Positions 46,463 through 58,210 of a stretch of 64,000 nt of DNA are shown one piece after another. The notes under the pieces were generated by a model. The model did no database searches. It was not told where the DNA came from and was given only the letters and a program-made list of their open reading frames with translations. The position numbers and the translations under genes are program-made. This stretch comes from Cheiracanthium punctorium (lineage: Eukaryota > Arthropoda > Arachnida > Araneae > Cheiracanthiidae). The stretch's first letter is position 1; each line of letters starts with the position of its first letter. Location: NCBI GenBank assembly GCA_038373885.1, contig JAWZYV010013290.1, positions 62,001-126,000 on the forward strand, read 5' to 3'.

Positions 46463-47070
46463 CATTACTGGCCAAAAGTATTGCAAGTTTCAGAAATCTA
46501 ACTCTTTTCAAGATTAAGCTCCTTTCCCCTGTCAAAATTAAAAATCTATATAATTAATATTTTTGAATGTCAACATATTAAATTAATTACTTCAAAGACA
46601 AGATAGCATTAAGTTAAAGAACAAAAATAATTATTTAATTTATTGAAAAAATATATAGGTTATTATAGAAATCACAATCCATTTTGTCTCGCTGGAATAA
46701 AATTAAATAAAGAATTAATTTCAAGTTATTCTGAAAAAAGTGAATAGTAATTAAATGTAATTGAACTACAGATAATTTATTATGTTGCTGATCAGCCTTG
46801 ACTTTGATCACAACAGCCAGTCTTTTAGATATGGAATCCACAATGTTTTACAGCACTTCCTTCGGTGTTTCATGATGCCAACTTAAATGATGGGTTCCTG
46901 AAGCTCTCATTTTTGTTTTTTGGTGATTTTCAGATGTATTCCTTCCAATTATACTACATAAATTCTCAAGGATATTTAAATCTGGCAAATTTCCTGTCCA
47001 TTTTTTTCTGGGCTTATTCTTGAAACGATGGTTACATTTCTCAAACTTGCAATGCTTTTCGCCAGTAGTG
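46463..47070 (-). mobile_element. Tc1-like element with transposase remnant
   Basis: The ends CATTACTGGCCAAAAGTATT and the inverse of 'aatgcttttcgccagtagtg' are flanked by TA on both sides, typical of Tc1 elements. On the minus strand, remnants of the transposase C-terminus are legible: NLPDLNILENL (the PDLNPIEN motif) and VDSISKRLAVVIKVKADQQH. Frameshifts and loss of the N-terminal part make it inactive; 608 bp is less than half a full element. Confidence 0.85.
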
Positions 47071-47112
47071 TAGATGCGAATGCTATTTCTTAAAAAATTT
47101 CTAACTTAAAAC

Positions 47113-47798
47113 TAGTGATGCAGCGAATATCAATTTGGCCAGATACCGAATATCAGACGAAACTTTCAGCTGGTTATCTGCCAGCAGTATGTTTTCTTTT
47201 TCTTTTTTTTTTTTTTTTTTTTTCACTAGTTTTCTTATAACATTGAGCTATTACTTTTTTTCTTTAAATTTTCTCATTAGCTTCAAATTATTTACTTCAA
47301 AAATCAGAAATCCTTTTGGGATTGTTTCCATGAATTTAGTACCGGTTTTACGGTAATTAGTCATACAAATAACAATGTCATGGATGTTCTCCTTCAAGAG
47401 TTAGATAAATATCTTTAAAAGATCAGTTCTTGAAAGAGACATTTCCACTCAACTGTTGAAAAACAGTCTTTTTGTACAATAATTTCTTCCAGTAATAATC
47501 GACTCCAATCTTAAAAAAAGATAGAAGTACTTATTTTTTTCCCCTTTTTCTATACACAATAAAAATATATTCTAAAAAGTATTGAAAACAAAATATTTTC
47601 ACAAAACTTTGTTTTTTCGCATTTTTTATTATTGCAGGTTTTAGAATTTATTCATTTATTATATTTATTTATGTTATTTCTCTGTATATAATTTTAGGCC
47701 AGATTTACTGCCGGATGTTTGTAATATCTGGCTACTACCTATTATCCGCCATATTGGCCGGATGAAATATTTTTTGCTGGATATCCGTTGCATCCCTA
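47113..47798. mobile_element. hAT-type element, near-exact duplication
   Basis: The termini TAGTGATGCAGCGAATATC and the inverse of 'ggatatccgttgcatcccta' are flanked by CTTAAAAC (47105-47112) and CTTAAAAT (47799-47806), which match at 7 of 8 positions. An internal T run of about 30 lies near 47200. Confidence 0.75.
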
Positions 47799-48120
47799 CT
47801 TAAAATGCCTTACTAGTCACAGATTGATAATCTGTAATCTTATAAAACAAATTATTTATTTTCAAGATTGAAATTTTACTTTTTTTTACATTTAAATTAG
47901 TGCCTAGTGTAGTGCTTGTATAAAATTGTTGTGAAAGTTATTAAACAAATATCACTGACAAGCTTAATAAAGTTTCAGATTAAAAAGGAAATCCATTGTG
48001 GCCAGTCATTTCACGAAGTTCAGTGGCCACTTTGATATTGTTAGTGGCCATAATGTGTGTAATTTTCTTCTGTGAAGCTTTATTTTTATTTATGCTATGC
48101 ATTTTTTGTATTTTAAACAG

Positions 48121-48190
48121 GAGTGTAATAATCCACATATACTTGGATGGCTTCAAGAAGATTTAGGATGGAGCATAATTCTTTGAATGT
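48121..48190 (+). other. Exon-like segment, probably non-coding
   Basis: An acceptor 'gtattttaaacag' and a GTAAGT donor at 48191 bracket 70 bases. Every frame contains a stop, so if it is transcribed it would be a UTR or non-coding RNA exon. Confidence 0.2.
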
Positions 48191-49969
48191 GTAAGTTTTT
48201 AATTTTTATGTTTATTTGTATATAAATTTGAATATATCAGTCAAGACTTTTTCAAACGCAAATTGTTTTCATGGCCCATTGAATGGACCTTTATTTAGTG
48301 AAATTTTCAGGGATTGATGCAGACGAAATTTGGGTCTGTTTTGCAGCCCCTTCACAAAATTACAATAGATTAAAACAGCCCCTTTACAAAAATACAATCA
48401 ATTAAAATGGCCCCTTCAGTGGCATTTTACCATATATTTAAATTTTCTTTGCAAATTATTTTACAAAAAAATGTGATTTAAAAAAAATAGTATGAGATTT
48501 CACAGGAATAGATATTGTAATTCACAAAAATAGATACTGAAATTCACAAAAATGGGACCCTGGAAAAAATTCCTGGATCAACCCCTGCTTTTGTAAGATT
48601 TCCCCCCTTAAAAGTCTAATAAAAATAATCTGTAGTGTCGAAACTGAAATTTATATTCCCCGGGGCAAACTAATTGATGGATATAATAACACGATTCCAT
48701 ACACATATTTATAAGTGGTTTTTTTTCTTTCTTTCTTTAATTTATTTATTTTTATTTTTCCTGTTAAATTTCTTGAAAATGTAATGGCATGCATTGCATA
48801 GGAAAGGCAATTAAGTGCTTCTACAGTATTGATGTCATGTCGACTGCAAGTTCAATTAATCATAACCAGAGGTCTGCCCAGTCTTTTCAGACAGGGTCCT
48901 GTTATAGTGAAATTGTTGAAAAATTACTCATGATTTTGTGAATTTGTAAAAATAGCGTCCATTGTACATGAGTTAGTGATAAATATAGAAATTTACAAAT
49001 TAAATTTAGCATTAAATTAAAGTTAGACATTTTATATAAGGTCCTTTAAAAAGACCTACACAGGGGTGTAGTGGGGGACGCTCTGGTACTTTTTGTGAGC
49101 TGGAACAGCGCTCCGGAACCCAAATAAGATAATTATTTTCTTGTTGTGGATTTAAAAAAAAAAAGAAATTCTTTTATAACCTGCTCCCAATAACAATATT
49201 CCTGTTCCAATTCCATGAATACCTTTATAGTTGAATTAATCCCAATTAACTGATAACTGAGTCTAGTCAATTAGAAATTTAATCTCCTGCCCTTTCTGCA
49301 GGGCCACTTTTCCACATAGGCACGCTAGGCACATGCCTAGGGCGTAAAAAGAGAAAAATTATAGCGAATTACTGTCCTATGGGATATTCCACGGTGACTG
49401 ACGTTACAATTTGACTACGTTTGTAACCTTTGAAATTCACCAGTGGCTTGAAATATATATATTTATTTATTTTAAATTGATCAAGAGTATCATAAATAAG
49501 TACTATACTGTTATCCCTTTTCAATATAAGAAATATTTTCTTTTTTTCTTTTAATTAAGGGAAATCAAAAAACGTGACTGATGTTACACAGAAGAGACAT
49601 TGAGAAAAATAAATTTTATATAAATTCAAATCCTCTTCGAACTAACAGTATGAGAAGTAAAATAATTTTTTTCTAGTGAAGCACAGATTTCAATCTTTAT
49701 GAAAACATTTTCATTCATTTAAAAATTTAAAAATTTTTAATGTAGAAAATATTTTATTGCTGTGACTGATGTTACATATATTTCGTGACTGATATTACAT
49801 TCACATAAACATGCTATAATTATATATTATTTCTTCTTAAAAACAAAACTACCAAATTTACTTTTTGAAATTGTATATTAATCTAGTTTAATCATAACAT
49901 ATAAATCATAGTAATGCTTATTGTACATTAATAAAATTAAAAAAATAATGTTGTTAGTGTATTTCACTA

Positions 49970-51183
49970 AAGGGTGATTCCATGGAACCAGGGACACCAG
50001 TGAAGAAAAAAAATATTCTTATAAAGAATAATAGTTTTTTTCCCTATAAAGTACACATTTGTGGATTTCTATAAAATTATGCTAAAAAGTTGGCAAAACA
50101 CATTTACATATATTTTTGTCTCTAGAGGTGTAGAAAGTTCATCTTGCTTTCTAAAAGAAATCAAAGGGTATGTGTAAAGTCTTATTTTTTATTGAAATTT
50201 CGTTCATTTATGAGAAGATTAGATAAGCGCAGAAACCTTTAACTGCAATAACCTTGCCTTGAGAACAATTTTTATAAATTAGCCCTAACATCAATGTAAC
50301 ATCACTCCTAATAACATTTCATTTGTGAATTTTAAAGTTATAAAAATGTGTAAATGTGTATTATAAAATATGTGTAACATCAGGCTAATTCCTGTTTTTC
50401 AATTAGAAAGCTACTTAAAAATATTGGGAAAATAGCATTGACTGCTGCTGAAAGACAGAAAAGGTGATGAGATAAATTAACGAATGAAGGAAAATATGAA
50501 GATTATAAAAACAAAGCAGAAGCAATAAAAAGCCAGAATAAAAGAAGAAATGGTCCAGCTAAATTACCTCAGTCAATTCAGAAGAACGTAAAAAGATTAA
50601 TTTATCTTGAAATTAAAGAAAATGTTTGAAAAGGAGTATTCTGGATTGATTGAGGTAATTTAGCTAGATCATTTCCTTTTTATTTTGACTCTTTATTGCT
50701 TCTGAGAAGAGAAAATGACTTTTTTATGTTTTGGGGACTAATTTTATTTAAGAAAGAAAAACTTTTATAGAATATCGTGACTGGTGTTACATTAAATATT
50801 TGACCTAATTTACAAAAATTGTTTTTAAGATAAATATTGCATTTAAGGTTTCTGCATGGGTCTAATCTTTTCATACATAAACTAAATTTCAATAAAAAAA
50901 ATAAGATTCCATTCATTTTTGTTGATTTCTTTTATAAAACAAGATGAACTTCCTACACATCTTTAAGACAAGAACTCATGCAAAAACAATAATGTTGCCA
51001 AACATTGTGTATTAAACTTTTCAAAAGGTGTTGTTAACTTTTTTAGCATCATTTTATAGAAATTCACATATTTTTACTTCATAGGGGAGTAAAGTCTTAT
51101 TTTATTTTATTTTTTTATTTTTTATTTATTTCTTTATTTATTTATTTTTGCCATTGGTGTCCCTAGTTTCATGGAATCACCCC
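49970..51183. mobile_element. TA-flanked foldback element, GGGTGATTCCATG family
   Basis: The ends AGGGTGATTCCATGGAACC and the inverse of 'gtttcatggaatcacccc' are flanked by TA. The arms are inverted copies over several hundred bases. The centre holds a second inverted repeat of about 60 bases ('agctaaattacctcagtcaa' near 50555 and 'attgaggtaatttagct' near 50650). It is Tc1/mariner-like by its TA; no transposase was found. Confidence 0.65.
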
Positions 51184-51269
51184 TATCCTTACGCCTGCCG
51201 GTTGCCAGACTAGGACACGGAGGATCCATAGGTGGTAGATAATGGATGTGCTGTGGGATTACAGCCAAT

Positions 51270-51330
51270 TATACACGAGGGATCTAGGCCTATGGGTAGG
51301 GTGCCTTCCGTGAGGGTCTTTCTAAGGGGT
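51270..51330 (-). repeat. SINE 3' fragment
   Basis: The reverse strand matches the 'cccataggcctaaatccctc' tail of the SINE at 54370-54600. Confidence 0.55.
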
Positions 51331-51589
51331 GAAGGTCCTTTCTAAGGGTTCCGGATTCATTCTTCTCGCAAACCAAAACTGGCAGGAAGGGTGCGTAACG
51401 ACTTGATGTGCCTAGGGTGCCCGGCGGAGGTTAAAAACGGCCCTGCCTTTTCTAGTCTCTCTAGTCTGAAGAAAATAAACGTAACCACATGATAGATGCA
51501 AATAAGAAAATACATAGAGCCACTAGATTCTCAGAATCAATGTTGGTAACAAAAGGAACACAGATGTTAAACGTGGTGGTAGCATTGCA

Positions 51590-52175
51590 GGTACTAACGA
51601 AAATCTCTCGGTACTAAACCGTGCTAACAAAGTACTAACAATCGGCATATACGAAATACCTATTCTGCACTTTGTACGGGCTAGATAGCTAGTGCGACAG
51701 GAAATTTGTACCGTCCGCGTATCCCTACTAACGAAAATCTCTCTGTACTAAACAGTACCAACGAACAGCATATGCGAAATCCCAATTCTACAATTTGTAC
51801 GGGCTAGGTAGCTAGTGTGACAGGAAATTTGTACCGTCCGTGTTTCCGGGATGCGGTACTAACGAAAATCTCTCGGTACTAAACCGTGCTAACAAAGTAC
51901 TAACAATCGGCATATACGAAATACCTATTCTGCACTTTATACGGGCTAGATAGCTAGTGCGACAGGAAATTTGTACCGTCCGCGTATCCCTACTAACGAA
52001 AATCTCTCTGTACTAAACAGTACCAACGAACAGCATATGCGAAATCCCAATTCTACAATTTGTACGGGCTAAGTAGCTAGTGTGACAGGAAATTTGTACC
52101 GTCCGCGTATCCCTAAAGGATGCGGTACTAACGAAAATCTCTCGGCACTAACCGGTACTAACGAAAGGGAAATGC
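51590..52175 (+). repeat. Dimeric tandem array, about 132-bp monomers
   Basis: Monomers start at 51594, 51728, 51859, 51993 and 52128. They alternate between an A form ('accgtgctaacaaagtacta') and a B form ('acagtaccaacgaacagcat'), so the higher-order unit is about 265 bp. All contain 'gacaggaaatttgtaccgtc'. Confidence 0.88.
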
Positions 52176-53150
52176 GAAATTTCCCAACTCCACTGTGTGC
52201 CGGTTGGTGAAATGCACCTATATTTCAGGACATTTAAAACTAAATACAGTATTATTTTTAAAAATTCCGTTAGCTTTAGAGTTCAACTGGATTCAATTTT
52301 AAAATCTTAAAATGTTATAGCATATTTCTTGTCAGTAACACGGTATTATTCTTTTTATTAACACTTTCCAACAAGATTGAAAAGTGTTTATGATTTCTGT
52401 TTGTCTGTCTGTCCGTTCTTCCGTGCTCTAACTCCATAAATATGCATAGATTTCGACGAAATTTACATATTTTATTCTTATCTACTGTACCATGTACCCT
52501 ATTGAAAATGGTCTATGTAGCATTTATAGTTTTTCTACAGTAGCACTCAAAATATTCCAAATACATTGCGCTCTATGGAAAGTTATCCTTACTATACACT
52601 ATACAGTTACGCTGATCCCTGACTTCAAGATAAAGCTTTTCTCGCCATTACTGCAAAAAGATATATCAATGGAGGCTACCAAGCAGTGTTGCCAGAGGCA
52701 CCTGGGCAAGGCTTTGTGCCAAATAACCCCAACATCTCAAATTAACTTTAATATGCTCTGCTGCAAGTGAGAGTAAAAATGAACAAAATAACAAATAAAG
52801 TAAAAAGGTTTTCCCCATCATGTCGTGGCTAATGAATTAATGCTATAACTTAAACCTAAAAACAGTATGATGTAGAAATAAGATATTTTGAAAGTGAGGA
52901 GTTTTCGCTGTAAACCGTCTTTTTTTTTTCTTTTCTTTTACGACACTGAAGTACTTTTTTTATGTCACGTAAGAAATATTTTCGTTTCCTACCGTGCGGA
53001 GAACGGGCAGTCAGCTAGTAGAGCAATAAAATGTAGTAATTTTCGGGCTTGCAAATTTTTTGTTCGGACATGCATTATGTTAGGCTCTCCCGACTGGGCA
53101 TGTAAATGTTTGGAGATTTTTCTGCCCCTGGACGTATACAGATACTGATA

Positions 53151-54046
53151 CAGGTGTCAGGGGCGTAGCCAGAAATTTTTCATGGGGGTGGGTTACAACT
53201 ATTACAACTCATATATATGTATACGTGTGTGTGATAATGTAGTGAAGAATATCCATTTTGTATGGCAAAAATTTCTCATGGTGGGGTTATGACCCCCCTA
53301 ACCCCCTCCCCCCGTTGGCTACGCCCCTGACAGGTGTCCGCAAAAGGTGGTAACGGGCTTTAATTCTTTATCTATTACAGATAAGTGGGCAATATAAATT
53401 AGAAAAATGTTCCAAATAAGGTCGGAAATAATTCTCCGTAAAGAAAAGATTCCTCTCGTTTATTTTCAAAAAGTTACTCTTTTTAAATTTTTATACGACC
53501 CCGTAATTGCCTATTAGTAAAATGTGCCCCATATACTCATAAGGTGATATACCAAATCTGAGCCTTTCATCATACGATGTCGCAGCGATATCTTTAAAGA
53601 AAGAGGATCAGGGACTATCCACGATTTTGTATGTAAACATTTCTTCCTAGAGTGGAAAAAAAAAATTCCTTTCGTAATTTCTGTACGACCCCTGAAATGC
53701 GATTATTCGATGTGATTTTTTTCCTTTCCAGAGCCATTGAAAAGTGGTTTAAGTCAGCGTCATATTTATCTTCATATCTCTGACACTTTTAAAGGTATTT
53801 TTCTCCAATTTTATATGTCAATTCTTAGTGTATGGGGCACATTTTACTAATTGAGAATTGTTTCGTACGGGGTCGTTTAAAAATTTAAAAAGTGTAACTT
53901 TTTAAAAACGAAGGAGAGGATTTTTTTCTTAACGGAGTAGTATTTCCGATATTATTTTGAACATTTTTTTTTTCAATTTACACTACCCATTTATCTTTTA
54001 TAGATAAAGAATCAAAGCCCCGTTACCACCTTTTTGGGACACCCTG
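53151..54046. mobile_element. TA-flanked foldback element with nested hAT
   Basis: The right end reads CACCTTTTTGGGACACCCTG-TA. The left end, TA-CAGGTGT, resumes after the hAT insertion as 'gtccgcaaaaggtggtaacg'. The arms are inverted copies for about 200 bases ('ctttaattctttatctat', 'acgaccccgta'). Removing the hAT element restores the left end. It is Tc1/mariner-like by its TA duplication. Confidence 0.75.
53158..53329. mobile_element. hAT-type MITE, 172 bp, inserted in a foldback end
   Basis: The termini CAGGGGCGTAGCCAG and the inverse of 'ttggctacgcccctg' are flanked by the exact 8-bp duplication ACAGGTGT at 53150-53157 and 53330-53337. The duplicated bases are part of the left terminal repeat of the surrounding foldback element. 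A partial relative is fused into 55713-56608. Confidence 0.9.
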
Positions 54047-54369
54047 TATAAATTCCAATATGCAAGATTAGCTGAAAAAAAGGTGTATGATTTTGCGTTT
54101 GAAATATTTTTAATTTGGGATTTTTCTTTTGAAAGGGCGATACAGGGAATAACCAAAGGCTGTAAAGGCCCGTCGAAGCTCCAACCTTATTTATTATATG
54201 TACATGGTGCGTGCGTGTGTGTGTGTATGTGTGAACGGAAGTACAATGGATGCTCCCCACTCTCGTAATTTTGGAAAATTTTATGCTTGTATGAAAAACT
54301 ACTATCCTGTACATTCCCCCATTAATATATATATATATACACAGAAGAGTCATGATAAATCGAGATAGA

Positions 54370-54615
54370 TGGGTCGAGCCTACCTTTGAACTGGGACGCA
54401 AAGCGCTCTGAACTGGGAGTCGGAAGGTGCCTGGTTCAAAACCAGGTCACGTCCGCCGACCTAACCGTTCGGAGCTTTTCGTGGTTTCCTCCGAAACTTA
54501 GCGTGAATATGGGTTAGGACGTCCTAGAAAACCCCCCATGGAGGGCACTCCACCCATAGGCCTAAATCCCTCGTGTAGATGATTTGCCTTAATCCGACAA
54601 CAACAACAGCCTAAC
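54370..54615 (+). repeat. tRNA-derived SINE with CAA tail
   Basis: The B-box-like 'ggttcaaaacc' (54434) is followed by 'ccgacctaaccgttcggagc' and the tail 'cccataggcctaaatccctc', ending in CAACAACAAC. The A box is weak. It is the same family as 37450-37622 (reverse). Confidence 0.6.
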
Positions 54616-54626
54616 TAGAATCAAGG

Positions 54627-54627
54627 T

Positions 54628-54654
<27 letters not shown>
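54627..54654. repeat. CA microsatellite
   Basis: About 14 CA units lie just before the TATATA that borders the pogo-like element. Confidence 0.9.
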
Positions 54655-54660
<6 letters not shown>

Positions 54661-54662
<2 letters not shown>

Positions 54663-55600
54663 GAGGAGAGGAGGTGATTATGGAATAGTCGGGAAATATG
54701 AATTACCGAGTTTTTGGCTCTGTTAGTTGCTATTGCCACAAGGGAATACCATGAACAACTCAAGAAAGATTCCCTTCTTACAATGCAGTAAGAGTTGACC
54801 GCTCTCTGTTGCCGTACCACTCGCTACAGAACAAAGTGTGTTTTGCGATTATCAAGAGTTTTTGTAGATAAGTTTTCAAACATTTTAACTTACTAGTAAA
54901 CACGTGACAAGAACATGGATGTTACGCATAATGTACACTAAGAGAATGGTAGTTTGTTGAACTGTGGTTATTTTTTAGATGACAGTATTTTGGCAATTAG
55001 TTTTAAAGGTTCGTTTTCCGAGATGGCGTGTCGGGTATTATGGAATACTGGGCAATATTGTAATGGGTTTCATGTCATCCACTAAAGAACCGGAAAACAA
55101 AGACGCTGAAAGCATCTTTTGTCACGAAAAATTCTCTAATGATCAACGACGATAAGTTTGGATTCAAAGATCCAGCTGTTCTCTGTGGGCTCACCATGAC
55201 TGTATCGGAGCAAAGAAAGAAAATTATATCTACAACTTTTCTAAATCGACTCGAAGCAGAAATGACTCCAGTATAATGACTTAAACTACAAAACATAAAA
55301 ATTTGTTTTATAGTAACAAATAACTATATATGAAGCAATATAAATTGCTTTTCATCGGTTTAAACCATCTATTCCATATTACCCGACTATTCCATATATA
55401 CTCCATTCGTAACTTTTTTTAAAAATATTTTTTTCTATAACAACAAAATAAATTGTGTATTTCTTTGCAATTGACATTTCATTACGATTAATTATAGCAT
55501 GTACTCATGCTGTTTTGGGGGGTTTTATTTAAAAATCTATGAAGTTACAGTTAGAAATGTAAATGGTATTCCATAATCACCACCTCTCCTCTCTCTCTAT
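54661..55600 (+). mobile_element. pogo/Tigger-like element with transposase remnant
   Basis: The inverted ends GAGGAGAGGAGGTGATTATG and the inverse of 'cataatcaccacctctcctc' lie next to TA-rich borders. On the + strand near 55090-55240 a decayed frame reads ESIFCHEKFSNDQRR, a stop, then VWIQ and later LWAHHDC. This resembles the Cys/His zinc-finger tail of some pogo-type (DDE_1) transposases (CxxC...VWIxCxxCxxWxHxxC). The catalytic domain is missing. Confidence 0.65.
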
Positions 55601-55712
55601 ATATATATTGGTGTTTGTGCCTGACTCGTTAGGGGTAATAATGGTTGTCCATCGGGTGCTCCTTCACAAGTGTCCGTCACTTTGGGCGACCCGACTCCAG
55701 CCAAGGCTTGAT

Positions 55713-56608
55713 CATAGGCGTAGAGTTATATGGGCCCGTGGGGCTCGAGCCCCCCCCAATAAATTGTGAATAGGGGCTGAGCCCACCCAATAATTTACCA
55801 CTAAATACCGAAAACTAATTTATACTAACATAAAAAAGTATTCACGCCATTTACAAACGTTTAAAAAAAACCTTTTACTTTAAAAATTTTTCTTCTTTTG
55901 ATTTCAATCATGATTTAGTATTCATTGGGACGCCACGTAACCCACAATGTTACTATAAGCTGCTTTCGCCAGGCTCTGGTTCATTAAAATCAGATTATGC
56001 CATGTAAAGTATGAAATGAAGAAAAGTTCATATGTGTCTAAAATGCACTATCTCATCGAAAATATTTGCTTTTTCCTCCTTTGGATTTTTTACTTTGCTT
56101 CTATTTTTAACTTATAACATGGTAGGAAGATACTAACATGGATACTTACCTTACATAAGTGTAGAATTCTATGGACCCATAGAGCTCGAGCGCCTCCAAT
56201 AATTTACACTTATATATAGTAAGTCATAGCTGCCAACCACTACGGAATATAATTAACCACTTTTTGTAAACAGTATATTTTTTAATTATTTTTTTCAAAA
56301 TAATTACCAGCTCGCGCGCGCAGCACAAAAATTTTGCTATATTTTAAGCCGAAAAATCATGTAGAAAAAGTGGTTATATTCCGTAATAGTTGGCAGCTAT
56401 AACTAAGTTATATATGTACGTGAATCAGTGGAGTAGCCAGAAATTTTTCATGGGGGGGTTACGCCTTCTGCAACTCACATGTATGTATACGGGTGTGTGA
56501 TAAGGGAGTGAAGAATATACATTTTGTATGGCAAAAAATTCCTCATGGGGGTGGTTATGACACCCCTACCCCCCCCCCCCCAATAATTTTAAAAACTTTA
56601 CGCTTATG
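55713..56608. mobile_element. hAT-type element carrying a second hAT fragment
   Basis: The termini CATAGGCGTAGAGTT and the inverse of 'aactttacgcttatg' are flanked by the exact 8-bp duplication GGCTTGAT at 55705-55712 and 56609-56616. Inside, 56427-56575 is a copy of the family seen complete at 53158-53329, starting CAGTGGAGTAGCCAG but missing its right end at a C run. The sequence then continues directly into the host's right end. Confidence 0.85.
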
Positions 56609-56650
56609 GGCTTGATATGCCATTACCACGTGGTTGGAAAAAAATAATTA

Positions 56651-56973
56651 TAGAGGAGAGGAAGGTATTATGGAATAGTCGGGAAATATATATATGGAAT
56701 ACAGAGTTCTTGGCTCTGTTAGTTGCTTTTCAACGGTTTAAAGCACTTATTCCATATTACACGACTATTCCATATTATATTCCATTCGCAATTTATTTTT
56801 AAAAAATATCTTTTTCTATAATAACAATATAAATTCTGTTTTTCTTTGCAAGTGACATTTCATTACGACTAATTATAGGATGTACTCATGCTGTTTTTAG
56901 GGATTTTATTAAAAAATATATGAAGTTACAGTTAGAAATGTAAATGGTATTCCATATACCCTCCTCTCCTCTA
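56651..56973. mobile_element. MITE derived from the pogo-like element
   Basis: It shares both ends (GAGGAGAGGAAGGTATTATG / 'ataccctcctctcctc'), the block 'gaatagtcgggaaatat' and 'ttggctctgttagttgc' with 54661-55600, but lacks its centre. TA borders at 56651-56652 and 56972-56973 fit a pogo-type duplication. Confidence 0.75.
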
Positions 56974-57486
56974 TATATTATACGCAATGGAGATTAAAAG
57001 CATAACATCAGTCTTAAAATGTTATTATTCTGAAGCCAATCGATTCGATTAATGCGCTTACACTAGGATTTAAATCATGATTTATAAACGAGCTATGTTT
57101 TAATTTATTTTGTTATTTGTCAGACATCAGGCCGTCGATGAGTGTACACGTGTCCCCACGCCTTTGCAGCCCCGGATGCGGATCATGTTGGTAAATGTGT
57201 GTGGTTCGATCAGAGATAAGAGAGAGGCGGAGTTATGTCTTCTCAAACCACGTGGTGTGGTAAGCGTAAATACTCCCGCACATCGAAAATCGTCGGACTT
57301 CTGCCACTGGAACTGCTTAATGAGTCCACGCTGATTCTTGTACCCGTCTCCCCTCCCCTCTTCTCATTCTAAATTGTAACTTAAATGTAATGTTCAATAA
57401 ACCATATTACCTGCCTTAACTCTGAAACTTTACTTGAAATATCTGACGTCTCATGTATGTATATATATCTATATATGTGTACATTA

Positions 57487-57539
57487 TAGTTGGGGGCCCG
57501 AGCCCCCCCCCCCAATAATTCTGGGAACTTTACGCCTAT
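57487..57539. mobile_element. hAT-type right end, truncated
   Basis: 'ccccaataattctgggaact' and 'ttacgcctatg' match the right end of 55713-56608. No left end was found nearby. Confidence 0.55.
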
Positions 57540-57714
57540 GCCAGCGTATGACAACGAACTGATGTGAGCATTGGCCTCTATAATGAAAAGAAATGATGAA
57601 AAAGGTCATTCGAATCAGGCAGCTTTGATAGAAACTAATTGGAATTATTCCAAATTTTGAGTTGGTATATTTCATAGTTCTCCCCTCCCAATCATGATGC
57701 CCTCGCTACGCCTC

Positions 57715-57845
57715 TGGGTGGGCAAAACACATTCCATACGAGAGACCAGCACCCGGAATGGCACACCCCGAAGTATCGTTTAAACATGGAGGCAATTGGA
57801 GCCACGACAGATTTTACGTGCACCATCTCCCTTTTGCATGCATGA
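57715..57845 (-). repeat. SINE body, reverse orientation
   Basis: The reverse strand reads 'gggagatggtgcacgtaaaa', 'tctgtcgtggctccaattgc', 'aaacgatacttc', matching the copies at 12.2, 34.8 and 35.3 kb. Confidence 0.6.
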
Positions 57846-57899
57846 TCAATATTCGCTCACGGGAAGTACATTTTTTAAAATCAAAATAAATAAAGAAAA

Positions 57900-58210
57900 T
57901 TCAAGTATTTTGCCCTTTTTACTTACTTCCGTGATCCCGAAAAATTACGTGGCCAAATTTCGACGAAAAAAGCGATTTTGACCACCGCTAAATATAATTT
58001 TAAGAATTTTTTCGATACATCTCATCGTAAGCTAGCATGGACCATCATATAAATGCGTTTGCAACTCATTTTAACCAATGGCGAGTCTATTTGGACCAGT
58101 TTTTCCATGCCGTCTGTACGTACGTACGTATGTATGGATGTAACTCGCATATCTCAAAAACTATGGGTCGTAGAATGTTTAAATTTTATATTTAGGATTG
58201 TTCTAACATC
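57900..58210 (+). repeat. Dispersed repeat shared with 5029-5330
   Basis: It includes the same 'ttccatgccgtctgtacgta' block, the ACGT microsatellite and one unit of 'actcgcatatctcaaaaact', then stops at 'aacatctggttgg'. Confidence 0.6.

Larger units (their letters stand above)
49299..51445. mobile_element. Possible long hAT-type element
   Basis: The ends CAGGGCCACTTTT and the inverse of 'aaacggccctg', each followed inward by 'tgcctagggc'-type sequence, suggest a 2.1-kb element. The flanks 'cctttctg' and 'ccttttct' match only if a T-run slip is allowed. It encloses the foldback element at 49970-51183 and a SINE fragment. Confidence 0.5.
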
